A DNA stretch of 64,000 nt from JBJYKD01 sp049310025 (GTDB lineage: Bacteria; Bacillota; Thermosediminibacteria; Thermosediminibacterales; Tepidanaerobacteraceae). The DNA is taken from assembly GCF_049310025.1 (NCBI RefSeq), contig NZ_JBJYKD010000005.1, positions 73,737-137,736 on the forward strand, in the 5' to 3' direction. Below are positions 32,986 to 41,323 of the stretch, one piece after another (the stretch's first letter is position 1; each line of letters opens with the position of its first letter). Position numbers and translations under genes: made by a program. A model generated the notes under the pieces. It saw only the letters and a list, made by a program, of their open reading frames with translations, made no database searches and was not told the origin of the DNA.

Positions 32986-33428
32986 TTTATCATCCTGCCC
33001 TCTCTTATCCTTTTTTTCAGATAATAATTGTATTCGTCGTATATATGTTTGACATCGAAATAACGCTGTAAAGCTTTGACCTGGAAGTCGCATCTTAATT
33101 CCCGATCTTTTTCATAAATTAATCTGCCCGATGAAATGACCTCATACTGCAAATATGGAGGGCAATTGTTAAGTATGACCAGGTCGAAATCATCGGTGTG
33201 AAGGGCTTCGGATATGTCTCCGATGAGTTCAAGTTCCGCCTCAAAGGAAGTTTCGCCTTGCAATAACACAGCTATATCTATGTCGCTTAAATCGGTAGTC
33301 TTACCCGTGGCGTGAGAACCGTAAATATATCCTGCCACAATATCGGGTCTTTTTTCAAAAACCTCCGGGAGCTTTTCGACAGCCTTTACCAGAATGTCTT
33401 TGGGCAATTTTGAACCAAATTTTATCAT
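32982..33428 (-). CDS. MNT-type nucleotidyltransferase antitoxin
   Basis: A 148-residue minimal nucleotidyltransferase: GSHATGKTTDLSDIDIAVLL carries the GSxA...SDxD signature (about residues 39-55). I start it at ATG 33428 (MIKFGSKLP), 8 bases after GGGAG; an open extension to 33686 adds 86 residues with no recognisable domain and is probably not translated. It overlaps HepT by four bases. It is the antitoxin half of an MNT/HepT module, distinct from the plus-strand pair at 15.9-16.8 kb. Confidence 0.87.
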   Translation of the reverse strand: MIKFGSKLPKDILVKAVEKLPEVFEKRPDIVAGYIYGSHATGKTTDLSDIDIAVLLQGETSFEAELELIGDISEALHTDDFDLVILNNCPPYLQYEVISSGRLIYEKDRELRCDFQVKALQRYFDVKHIYDEYNYYLKKRIREGRMIN

Positions 33429-33779
33429 AAAAAAATCTCCCAAATCCGGTAATTTATAGTTAATGATAAGCCTGTTTTTTAATTGGCATATTTTTTTTAA
33501 AATCAGAAACTTTAATTCCATTAAATTATAGCACGGCCTGGAAATAAAATCAAACCGCCCTTCATGCCTGATCGATAATACGGGCAGATTAGCTATGGTC
33601 TCTAATGCTGCTTGCTTTAACTTCTTGATTTTTTGTCTTTCTTTATACAGGGTTTGATTTGGCAGTTTTATGGGTTTCAATTCCACATAACGTTGTCTTA
33701 AATATGGTATTATTTTTTCATTTCGAGTTCTTTAGGGATAGGATTTTGTTTAATGCCGAAAATGAGTAAAAAAAAAGTG
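33429..33779. other. Intergenic region between the MNT and VapBC genes
   Basis: The minus-strand frame of the MNT gene stays open to 33686, but without a ribosome-binding site. The remainder is AT-rich upstream DNA of two divergent toxin-antitoxin units. I see no other gene or hairpin. Confidence 0.4.
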
Positions 33780-33832
33780 TTGATATATATACAATAATGT
33801 ATTACAATATATATACAATAATGTATTACAAT
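33780..33832 (+). promoter_or_regulatory. VapB promoter within a tandem 24-bp operator repeat
   Basis: TTGATA (33780-33785), 17-base spacer and TACAAT (33803-33808) overlap the first of two identical 24-bp tandem units (33785-33808 and 33809-33832). Each unit holds the inverted repeat ATACA-ATAA-TGTAT. Repeated operators over the promoter are typical for RHH antitoxins that bind cooperatively. Confidence 0.7.
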
Positions 33833-33865
33833 CTAATGATTATAAACTGGAGGTGTTGATGAAAT

Positions 33866-34156
33866 ATGTATGTAAATCGGGATGATAACAAGACTAAATT
33901 GATCTCGATAAGATTCCCTCTGGCGCTGCTTAAAAAGATAGATGCTCTGGTGGAAAATGGTTGCAGGAGCGATTTTATCATTTCGGCTACTGAAAACGAG
34001 CTAAAGCGTATAAACGCAAAGATGGCACTGGAAAAATCTTTCGGAACATGGAGCGATGAAAACCACCCCGACCTAAAGGACTCCGATGCGATTGCCAAAT
34101 GGGTGGCGGAAAAAAGAACTACTTATGATTATTTGCGGAATACCAAAGGAGAATAA
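33866..34156 (+). CDS. Ribbon-helix-helix antitoxin (VapB-like)
   Basis: A 96-residue protein: an N-terminal RHH DNA-binding part (TKLISIRFPLALLKKIDALVEN, split core SIRFPLALLKKIDAL) and a C-terminal acidic tail (SDENHPDLKDSDAIAKWV) that would wrap the PIN toxin. ATG 33866 follows TGGAGGTG. The PIN gene starts 7 bases after its stop. Tandem operator repeats lie just upstream, consistent with autoregulation by the antitoxin and complex. Confidence 0.82.
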   Translation: MYVNRDDNKTKLISIRFPLALLKKIDALVENGCRSDFIISATENELKRINAKMALEKSFGTWSDENHPDLKDSDAIAKWVAEKRTTYDYLRNTKGE

Positions 34157-34163
34157 TTTAATT

Positions 34164-34556
34164 ATGCTGTATAAAAACTATCTTCTTGACACCACCGCTA
34201 TTATTGAAATACTGCGGGGAAATAAAAACATAAAAAAACTCATTGAGCGCTGGCTTGACGAAGGTAATAATATACACTATTCGATATTATCAGTTTATGA
34301 GGTATATAGCGGCATGCGGGAAGGGGAAGAAAATGGCGTCAAAGCTTTTTTTGAAGGTTTTTCATGTTGCAATTTAACCCCATCCATCGCAAAACTAGCC
34401 GGTGATTGGACTATGTGCTACCGGAAAAAAGGCATTACGATTAGCGGTTTTGATGCTCTAATAGGCGCTACGGCATATATTAATAAATGCATACTTGTCA
34501 CTGCTAATGTAAAACATTATCCAATGCTGGAACAGAATCAGATTTATAAGCACTGA
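34164..34556 (+). CDS. vapC: PIN-domain RNase toxin (VapC-like)
   Basis: A 130-residue PIN protein with the acidic active-site residues in order: Asp in LLDTTAIIEI (about residue 9), Glu in SVYEVYSG (about 45), Asp in GFDALIGATA (about 95), and the fourth position in TANVKHY, where Asn replaces the common Asp. VapC toxins cut tRNA or rRNA (family knowledge). I use ATG 34164; AGGAG lies 12 bases upstream, a little far. It directly follows the RHH antitoxin. Confidence 0.87.
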   Translation: MLYKNYLLDTTAIIEILRGNKNIKKLIERWLDEGNNIHYSILSVYEVYSGMREGEENGVKAFFEGFSCCNLTPSIAKLAGDWTMCYRKKGITISGFDALIGATAYINKCILVTANVKHYPMLEQNQIYKH

Positions 34557-34637
34557 ACCTTCACTTATCTCAAAGAAAATCCGTATTCTAGCGGGTCTTC
34601 CTCATCTATAATGTAGTGGTTCAAAAATTGTGCGGCA

Positions 34638-35309
34638 TCAGGTTTCCACCAGATTGTGCTTGATTGCAAACAGCACCGCCTGGGTCCGGTCGCTTACACC
34701 CAGCTTTTGGAATATATTCGTCAGGTGATTTTTAACCGTCTTTTCGCTTATAAAAAGTTTTTCCGCTATCTCCCTGTTGGAAAGCCCCATGGAAATCTGC
34801 TGCAGCACCTCCAGTTCTCTCTCTGTCAGATCAAAATGATATCGGGACTCCTCTTCCCTTTTTTTAGACAGCCGGTTGAGCTCTTTGAAAACTTTTGGGG
34901 TAAGTGAAGGAGGGATAAAAGCCTGCCCTTCCGCAACGCACCGGATGGTCTTCACTAGCTCGTGGGGTCTGATGTCCTTTAAAACATAGCCGGAAATGCC
35001 GCTCCTTATAAGCTCGAACAAATACTCTTCCTGATCGTGGATTGTGAGGGCTATTATATTTATCCCCGGCTTTTCCGCTTTTATTATTTGCGTGGCTTTT
35101 ATACCGTTAACATTGGGCATATTGATGTCCATCAGTATGATGTCGGCATCGGTATTTCTGGCCAGTTCTATCACCTGATCGCCGTCTTCGGCCTCCCCCA
35201 CCACAGTAATATCCGGTTCCAGCGAAAGGATTTTTATTATGCCTTCCCGAAGAAGGGCATGGTCATCGGCAATAATTACTTTAATTTGTTTTTTACCGGC
35301 CTGTGACAT
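34638..35309 (-). CDS. NarL/DegU-family response regulator
   Basis: A 223-residue regulator: receiver domain with the acidic pair in IIADDHALLREG, phospho-accepting Asp in ILMDINMPNVNG (about residue 60) and the conserved Lys in GYVLKDIRPHEL; then a LuxR-type HTH (LTERELEVLQQISMG...NREIAEKLFISEKTVKNHL, core shown in parts). ATG 35309 follows GGAGGGG. It overlaps the end of the DegS-like kinase gene by 17 bases, so the two form a pair. Position at the end of the Tad locus suggests it controls the pilus or related surface genes. Confidence 0.9.
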   Translation of the reverse strand: MSQAGKKQIKVIIADDHALLREGIIKILSLEPDITVVGEAEDGDQVIELARNTDADIILMDINMPNVNGIKATQIIKAEKPGINIIALTIHDQEEYLFELIRSGISGYVLKDIRPHELVKTIRCVAEGQAFIPPSLTPKVFKELNRLSKKREEESRYHFDLTERELEVLQQISMGLSNREIAEKLFISEKTVKNHLTNIFQKLGVSDRTQAVLFAIKHNLVET

Positions 35310-36480
35310 GCTCACCCCTCCGTACTCCGGCCAGGCCATTTTCCTCATGGGCCGTCGGCACGCTTAAAATCACTTCCGTTCCCTGGCCCGGTGAAGATTT
35401 TACTTCAAATTTGCCCTTTAATAACTGTATGCGCTCCCTCATTCCGATAAGCCCGAAGGCCATGCCGCTCTTTTCGGCCATTACTTTTTCCACGTCGAAA
35501 CCGCAGCCGTTGTCCCGGACAACCACATTTATCCTGTTTTTCAAGAATTCTATTTTTATCAGCACTTCCGTGGCCCTGGCATATTTCCTTATATTTGTCA
35601 TGGATTCCTGGATAACCCGGAAAATGGCCACCACGAGGGAAGAAGAAAGCTCGTATTCCTTGCCCATTACTATTATCTCGACATAGATACCGTAGTCGTT
35701 CATATACTGTTCAACGTAGCGCTTGAGGGCGGGCACAAGGCCCAGATCGTCGAGGGCCATGGGGCGCAGGTCGAAAATTATTTTCCGCACGTCCTGGAGG
35801 CTCCTGCGCACCAGATCCATCAAACCGTAAAGTTCTTCCTTTAACATCGCCGGATTAACCTCCATCAGCTTCAAACAAAATTCGGCCCTCATTACTATAT
35901 TTGCCAGGCTCTGGGCGGGCCCGTCGTGAATCTCCCTCGCCACCCGCTTGCGCTCCTCTTCCTGGGCCATAATCACCGAAAGGCCCAGGGCCTGCATCTG
36001 CTGCATCTCGCCTATCTGATTGCTGATGGTCTCAAGATCATTGCTTAATATCTTTAGCACCATTCCCACGTTTGCAATCAATTCTTCCGAACGCCTTATG
36101 GTGACTTCTAAATTTTTTAGATTGCGCTCCAGGTGATCCCTCTGCAGCCGGAGCAATTTTTCCTTTTCTCGCTTGCTCAAAAGCTCTATCTGTCTTTTAT
36201 TGGCTTCTTCGTAAGCTTCTTTAATCTGTTCTTCGGTGTAGCGTTTAAAATCCCGGCTGACTTCCATCAAATGAATTCTCGACTGGGTGTAAGTCTTCTC
36301 CAGGTCGTCAACCTCTTTGATAATACTCGCAATCTCCTTTTTTACCGATTCGAGCTCCTGCTTTGTCCTCTCATACTCCAGCCTCGCGCTTTCGCCCAGC
36401 TGGTAGAGTTCTTCTTTGCTCTTTTCGACAACCTTTCGCGTCTTTTGTATTATCCTCTCGAGGTTGGCTATATTGACCAA
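35293..36480 (-). CDS. degS: DegS-like sensor histidine kinase
   Basis: A 395-residue soluble kinase: a long coiled-coil N-terminal sensor (about 1-165) as in DegS, a HisKA_3 dimerisation helix with the phosphorylated His in EEERKRVAREIHDGPAQ (about residue 185), and a HATPase domain (RDNGCGFDVEK and GMRERIQLLKG). No membrane segments. Start TTG 36480 with GAAGGATG upstream. It phosphorylates the overlapping NarL/DegU-type regulator. The membrane HAMP protein just upstream could feed it a signal (inference). Confidence 0.9.
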   Translation of the reverse strand: MVNIANLERIIQKTRKVVEKSKEELYQLGESARLEYERTKQELESVKKEIASIIKEVDDLEKTYTQSRIHLMEVSRDFKRYTEEQIKEAYEEANKRQIELLSKREKEKLLRLQRDHLERNLKNLEVTIRRSEELIANVGMVLKILSNDLETISNQIGEMQQMQALGLSVIMAQEEERKRVAREIHDGPAQSLANIVMRAEFCLKLMEVNPAMLKEELYGLMDLVRRSLQDVRKIIFDLRPMALDDLGLVPALKRYVEQYMNDYGIYVEIIVMGKEYELSSSLVVAIFRVIQESMTNIRKYARATEVLIKIEFLKNRINVVVRDNGCGFDVEKVMAEKSGMAFGLIGMRERIQLLKGKFEVKSSPGQGTEVILSVPTAHEENGLAGVRRGEHVTGR

Positions 36481-36542
36481 GGCTGTTCATCCTTCTAAAC
36501 CAAATTATTTTAATCGGCAAAAATTCTTCTATAATAAATATT

Positions 36543-37520
36543 TTAATATAAATCTGCGAATGTGTAGCCTTCCGTTTTAAACTGCAGTGCGAGGGAGTTG
36601 AGCTGGTCGCTCATGCGCGCAAGGCGCCTGGCGCTTGAGCCAATTTCCTTCATCAATTCGGACTGCCGGGCGGCGTCCATTTTTCCGGCGCCATTTTCAA
36701 ATAATTCCGAGCGCTTTGCTATAAGGTTTGAGGTGGAGCACATGTCGCCCACAATGTTTTTTATAGAGTTAAACAGCACTCCCAGCTGCCCGCTCATGGC
36801 ATTAAAAGCCCCGGCCAGACGCCCCAGTTCATCCCCCGTGGCAACGGGCAGCTTATATGAAAAATCGCCGACGGCAACCTTTTCGGTGGCCAGGAGCAGC
36901 TCTTTTATCGGGCGGCCCACGGCCCTGATGATTATCAGGCGGGCCAGCAGGAGCCCGGCCAGTATCGCCAGAACAAAATTAAAAATAATGTTATAGGCCG
37001 TCTGTTGGAGGTAATTTTCAATAAACCTGAAATCCGTCGTGATGTAAATACGGCCGACGGATTTGCCGCCGCCGTCCAAGATGGGCGATGTAAAAGCGAC
37101 GGCGGTCACCTTCCCGTTGCCGTCTCTTACCGGAGTAAGCTTTTTGCCGTCCGCCCCGGCTGCCATATATTCGGCCTTTGCTTTGGCCGAAACTTCGCTC
37201 GCAATGCCGCAGGATGCCATGACATCGCCGTTTTCATTTAGAATTACAGCTTCCATGATAGAGCCGTCGGCATGCAAATCCTTCATTACCTCATCAAGCA
37301 CGGCATAATTTCCGGACCTTGCCGCCTCGAACGCCACCGTATTGAGAAGGCGCACCGTGGCCCACCCCCGGTCTACAACCCATTTTATGAGGACATTGCG
37401 CTCCCTCATATATGTGGAAAAACCCACCGCCCCCATTAAAAGGGTGATGAGCAGCGTAAAGCCAAGGCTCAGCCGGAAGGTAAGAGAAAAACCTCCGCCT
37501 TTGTACGAGCTTTTTGCCAT
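36543..37520 (-). CDS. Membrane sensor protein with extracellular Cache-like and HAMP domains, no kinase
   Basis: A 325-residue protein with two membrane segments (about 15-38 and 165-190) enclosing an extracytoplasmic domain (DEVMKDLHADGSIMEAVILNE, split: GSIMEAVILNENGDVMASCG), then a HAMP domain (RPIKELLLATEKVAVGDFS) and a C-terminal coiled coil. No kinase, cyclase or methyl-accepting domain follows. I choose ATG 37520, behind GAGGAGTG; the ATG at 37550 lies inside the DUF192 gene. It sits between DUF192 and the DegS kinase and may pass an external signal to it. Confidence 0.75.
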   Translation of the reverse strand: MAKSSYKGGGFSLTFRLSLGFTLLITLLMGAVGFSTYMRERNVLIKWVVDRGWATVRLLNTVAFEAARSGNYAVLDEVMKDLHADGSIMEAVILNENGDVMASCGIASEVSAKAKAEYMAAGADGKKLTPVRDGNGKVTAVAFTSPILDGGGKSVGRIYITTDFRFIENYLQQTAYNIIFNFVLAILAGLLLARLIIIRAVGRPIKELLLATEKVAVGDFSYKLPVATGDELGRLAGAFNAMSGQLGVLFNSIKNIVGDMCSTSNLIAKRSELFENGAGKMDAARQSELMKEIGSSARRLARMSDQLNSLALQFKTEGYTFADLY

Positions 37521-37527
37521 ACTTTTA

Positions 37528-37878
37528 TCACTCCTCGAAAGTAAATTCAATCACATCGCCAATTTCCGTGCCGGTGGCCCTGCACACCCCGGCGGGCAGT
37601 TCCAGAGCTTTTACGGCCTTTCTTACCACCGGTCCAAACCGGAACGGCGGGATGGATTGCGCCACCTTCAAGACCCTGTTGTCGCCGTCCAGGAAAATCA
37701 CATCGATGGGATATCTCATGAACCAGGTATGTATAGATGAACACGGCATGATAAGCAGGGCCATGCCGGTTTTAAAATCCGGTGTTAAAATCAAGCCCAC
37801 CAGCCTTTTTGCAAAATCGAACGCCGTTTCAACTCTATCGGCCAGGACCGTTTTCCTGGTGGAGTTAATCGCCTTCAT
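37528..37878 (-). CDS. DUF192 protein
   Basis: A 116-residue protein matching DUF192 (PF02643): TWFMRYPIDVIFLDGDNRVLKV and the end ELPAGVCRATGTEIGD are its landmarks. The family often carries a signal peptide, which is absent here. Function is unknown. It follows tadC by 12 bases and is probably co-transcribed with the pilus genes. Start ATG 37878 after GGAGGAG. Confidence 0.85.
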   Translation of the reverse strand: MKAINSTRKTVLADRVETAFDFAKRLVGLILTPDFKTGMALLIMPCSSIHTWFMRYPIDVIFLDGDNRVLKVAQSIPPFRFGPVVRKAVKALELPAGVCRATGTEIGDVIEFTFEE

Positions 37879-37890
37879 AATTTCTCCTCC

Positions 37891-38814
37891 CTAAAAACCA
37901 AAAGCCCGCATTATCTGGATGACCGCCGGCCCCAGCAGGACGATGAACACTGCGGGAAATATAAACATCACCATGGGTATCAGCATTTTTACCGGTGCCT
38001 TCATGGCCATTTCTTCTACCCTTTGGCGGCGTTTTTGACGTGATTCTTTCGACTGCAAGCGCAGCACTTTTCCTATGCCGATCCCCAGCTGTTCCGCCAT
38101 GATAATCGACCCTACAAAGTTTGACAGGTCGTCAACCGCCAGCCTTTCGGCCATTTCCCGGAGGGCTTCTCTCCTTGGCTTACCCATTCTCACTTCCTGC
38201 AGCACCAGCGACAGCTCTTCGGCCAGCACGCCTTTATATTTCTCTGTCACCTTCATAAGTGCTGCGTCAAAACCAAGGCCCGCTTCCACGCAGACGGTGA
38301 TGAGGTCCAGGATATCGGGCAGCTGCTTTTCCACCTGTTCCTTTCGCCGCCTTATTTTTGAGTTTATCCCCGCATCAGGCAGCAGCCAGCCGAAGGCACC
38401 TCCGGCAACGGCCATGACGGCGGACTGTACGGTTGTCTGCCCTGTAAACTGCCACAATGTTTTCAGTGCGAGGGCGGAAAGGCCGGCAAGCATGTATTTT
38501 ATCACCATAAATTCACGTGGTGAAAGGTTGAACGGCCTGCCCGCTTCTATCACTCTCTTTTCCAAAATCTCTTCCCTTGCGGCCGGAACATAGCGTGCAA
38601 ATACCCCTGCCAGGCCCGCCAGTATGGGCCTTATAAACCTTTGAAATAAGGGCGAGGACAATTCCTGCTGCCGTATGGGAATCGGGGCCGCCCCTACCAC
38701 GGCCGTCACCCGCCTGCTCATTTTTATGCTTTCACCGAAAATCCACAGGTATATCAGCAGCGTGCATGTAAATACTCCGCCGAAAACGCCCGTTAAAATC
38801 AGAACCACTGCCAC
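37891..38814 (-). CDS. tadC: Tad pilus inner-membrane platform protein TadC
   Basis: A 307-residue type II secretion F-domain protein: an N-terminal membrane segment, the cytoplasmic helical domain (ILDLITVCVEAGLGFDAAL, VLQEVRMGKPRREALREM) and two C-terminal membrane segments. TadB and TadC together form the membrane platform that the TadA ATPase drives during Flp pilus assembly. It lies 13 bases after tadB. Confidence 0.9.
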   Translation of the reverse strand: MAVVLILTGVFGGVFTCTLLIYLWIFGESIKMSRRVTAVVGAAPIPIRQQELSSPLFQRFIRPILAGLAGVFARYVPAAREEILEKRVIEAGRPFNLSPREFMVIKYMLAGLSALALKTLWQFTGQTTVQSAVMAVAGGAFGWLLPDAGINSKIRRRKEQVEKQLPDILDLITVCVEAGLGFDAALMKVTEKYKGVLAEELSLVLQEVRMGKPRREALREMAERLAVDDLSNFVGSIIMAEQLGIGIGKVLRLQSKESRQKRRQRVEEMAMKAPVKMLIPMVMFIFPAVFIVLLGPAVIQIMRAFGF

Positions 38815-38827
38815 TCACACGGCCTCC

Positions 38828-39796
38828 TTAAAACTTTATGTCCACAATCTTTTTTATAATCAGCATGCCTGTAATCTCACCCGCAACGGCAAAGAGGAGC
38901 ATGAGAAGACCCAGCCTGGATGAAAAAAGTTCCATAATATAAGAAGGTCTTGCCACCAGCATAAAACTTCCAAGAAGCAAGGGCAAAAGGCCGATAATGA
39001 GACCCGAGATTCGGCCCTGGGCTGTAAGGGTCCTTATTTCCCGCTTGATGCGGATGCGGTCCCGGATGGTCCCGGCAATATTGTCCAGGACCTCCGAAAG
39101 ATTACCCCCCACCTGCCGCTGGATAAGCACCGCCGTGACCACCAGGTCCAGGTCGTCGCTGTTCACGCGTTTTGCCATGTTTTCAAGGGCCTCTTCGGTG
39201 GATGTGCCCAGGTTTATTTCCTTGATGGTTCTGGTAAATTCCTTTTTTATAGGGTCCGGCAGTTCCTTCCTCACCATGTCCATGCTCTGCAGGAAACTGA
39301 AGCCTGAGCGGAGACAATTGGCCATGATGGTCAGGGCGTCTCCGATCTGGGAATTGAAACTGGAAAGCCTTTTTGCCCGAGCGGCGTTCAGCATCACAAA
39401 AGGGACAGCCCCCGCCGCAAGTCCCAAAAGTAGAATTGCGGCAGGATTTAAAGTAATTGCAAGTGCAAACAGTGATGCGCCCAGGGCGCAGGATAGCACT
39501 ATTACAATAAACTCCCCGCCGCGCAGCAGCACATCCGCTTCTTCCAGTTTTTTATCCACGAACCTTCCCAGGCGCCGGGTCATGGAAAAATTCCCCGCCC
39601 TTGTCAGCAACCTGCGTAGCAATTCCCCGTGCTCCGAACCTTTGGTCGTTATCTTATCTCTTACATCCTGAGCCGCAATCTTTTTTATGCGGGTTATCAC
39701 TCTCTGCATGTCCGAAGATTTCAGTTCGCCGACCCCCAGCACCGTCAAAAATACCGCTGTAAATATCAATATGTACAGGGTTTGCATGCCTTTCAC
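38828..39796 (-). CDS. tadB: Tad pilus inner-membrane platform protein TadB
   Basis: A 322-residue F-domain protein with membrane segments at about 5-20, 95-135, 265-285 and 295-315 and the cytoplasmic motif FNSQIGDALTIMANCLRSG...FLQSMDMV. Start GTG 39796, with AGGGGGTG upstream. Partner of TadC in the Flp pilus assembly platform; tadA ends 4 bases upstream. Confidence 0.9.
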   Translation of the reverse strand: MKGMQTLYILIFTAVFLTVLGVGELKSSDMQRVITRIKKIAAQDVRDKITTKGSEHGELLRRLLTRAGNFSMTRRLGRFVDKKLEEADVLLRGGEFIVIVLSCALGASLFALAITLNPAAILLLGLAAGAVPFVMLNAARAKRLSSFNSQIGDALTIMANCLRSGFSFLQSMDMVRKELPDPIKKEFTRTIKEINLGTSTEEALENMAKRVNSDDLDLVVTAVLIQRQVGGNLSEVLDNIAGTIRDRIRIKREIRTLTAQGRISGLIIGLLPLLLGSFMLVARPSYIMELFSSRLGLLMLLFAVAGEITGMLIIKKIVDIKF

Positions 39797-39800
39797 CCCC

Positions 39801-41162
39801 TCAAAAGGCCTCCGGTTTAAATATACCGGGCGAGAGCTTTATCCCGCTGGCTTCAATGCGGTCCATGAATTTGGGTCGGATGCCGCTGGCCGCAAAATAC
39901 CCCTTTACCGTGCCGTCCTGGTCCACGCCGGTCTGGCGGAAAGTATATAAATCCTGCAGGACAATTACATCACCTTCCATCCCCAGCACTTCGGTGATGT
40001 GCGTAATGCGGCGGGAACCATCCCGCAGGCGGCTCTGCTGTATGATCAAATCAATAGCCGACGATATCTGCTCCCGTATGGCCCGTACCGGCAGATCCAT
40101 CCCGGCCATCAGAACCATAGTCTCCAGGCGCGACAGCATATCTCTGGGGGAATTGGCATGGCCCGTGGTGAGAGATCCGTCGTGGCCCGTGTTCATCGCC
40201 TGCAGCATGTCCAGCGCTTCGCCGCTGCGCACCTCACCGACTATAATTCTGTCCGGCCTCATGCGAAGCGCATTTCGAACCAGGTCCCGGATGGTTACGG
40301 CCCCTTTGCCCTCAATGTTCGGGGGGCGGCTTTCCAGTGTTATTACATGAGGCTGGCGAAGCTGCAGTTCCGCAGCATCTTCGATGGTGATTATTCTTTC
40401 CGTAGGGGGAATAAATGAAGACAGAACGTTGAGCGTGGTTGTCTTGCCGCTGCCGGTCCCGCCGGAGACCACGATATTCAGCCTTGCCCTGACGCAGGCC
40501 TCCAGGAACTCAGCCATTTGCGGTGTAAGCGTTCCGAAGTTAATCAGGTCTTCCACCGTAAAGGGGTCCCGGGAGAACTTCCGGATTGTTATAACCGGTC
40601 CGTTTAAAGAAAGGGGAGGTATGATTGCATTTACGCGGGAACCGTCCGGAAGCCTTGCATCCACCATCGGCATGCTTTCGTCAATACGCCTTCCGATGGG
40701 TGAAACAATTCTGTCGATTATATTCATAACATGGTCATTATCCCTGAAAACCACTTCCGTAAGTTCCAGCCTGCCGTTTTTTTCCACATACACCTGATTG
40801 GGACCGTTTACCATTATTTCGCTTATATCCGGGTCATTGAGGAGTGGAGTTATGGGGCCGTAACCGAGAATTTCATCAACTATTTCAGCTGCTATTTTGA
40901 GTCTATCCACGCGGGGGATCCGGTTGTCGCCGTCAGATGTTAAGTACTGTTCGATCAGCTGTTCAATTCGCTTTGCCATGAATTCGCTTTCCTGTTTTTC
41001 CGGGGATTGTAAGTCTTTAAGTTCGTCCACCACCTTTTTGTGCAGGCTGACCTTCAAGTCGGCGTAAGGGTCACATCTCAAGTGGTTTTGCGGCATCTTT
41101 CGTTCTTCGCGGTTCAAATCTTCCGGCACCTTTTTGCTTTCGAGCTTTTTGAGTAAAGACAC
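39801..41162 (-). CDS. tadA: Tad pilus assembly ATPase TadA (CpaF)
   Basis: A 453-residue secretion ATPase of the CpaF family: N-terminal helical domain, then GYGPITPLLNDPDISEIMVNG, Walker A GGTGSGKTT (about residue 235), the Asp box, Walker B region MRPDRIIVGEVRSGEA, and His box GHDGSLTTGHAN. It forms the hexameric motor for Flp pilus assembly. Start GTG 41162 with TCCGGAGTG upstream. It follows cpaE after 161 bases that still contain the decoded-looking tail of cpaE. Confidence 0.93.
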   Translation of the reverse strand: MSLLKKLESKKVPEDLNREERKMPQNHLRCDPYADLKVSLHKKVVDELKDLQSPEKQESEFMAKRIEQLIEQYLTSDGDNRIPRVDRLKIAAEIVDEILGYGPITPLLNDPDISEIMVNGPNQVYVEKNGRLELTEVVFRDNDHVMNIIDRIVSPIGRRIDESMPMVDARLPDGSRVNAIIPPLSLNGPVITIRKFSRDPFTVEDLINFGTLTPQMAEFLEACVRARLNIVVSGGTGSGKTTTLNVLSSFIPPTERIITIEDAAELQLRQPHVITLESRPPNIEGKGAVTIRDLVRNALRMRPDRIIVGEVRSGEALDMLQAMNTGHDGSLTTGHANSPRDMLSRLETMVLMAGMDLPVRAIREQISSAIDLIIQQSRLRDGSRRITHITEVLGMEGDVIVLQDLYTFRQTGVDQDGTVKGYFAASGIRPKFMDRIEASGIKLSPGIFKPEAF

Positions 41163-41179
41163 GCTGTATCACTCCGGAT

Positions 41180-41323
41180 TTAAAAACTTAGAATTCTCGT
41201 TACAAAAGATTTTACGGAAGTCGTTTCCCGGGTCTCATTTTCTTTGGCCAGGTCCAGCAGGTCGATCAAATTTTTTACGGCTGATGAAACTTTCGAGAAA
41301 GGCTGACCCATTACGAAAGGCAC
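41180..41323 (-). pseudogene. Out-of-reach C-terminal tail of cpaE after an in-frame UGA
   Basis: Directly after the cpaE stop (TGA 41326..41324), the same frame stays open for 47 codons, beginning VPFVMGQPFSKVSSAVKNL and ending at TAA 41182..41180. CpaE/MinD-type proteins normally continue ...SINKGVPFV..., so UGA replaces a Gly codon (GGA to TGA is one change). The tail contains the conserved final helix. Either a nonsense mutation, a sequence error or read-through. Confidence 0.6.

Noticed and set aside
33429..33686. Longer MNT protein using the open frame up to 33686
   Set aside because: No ribosome-binding site, no domain, and ATG 33428 has a good GGGAG site and gives the normal family length.
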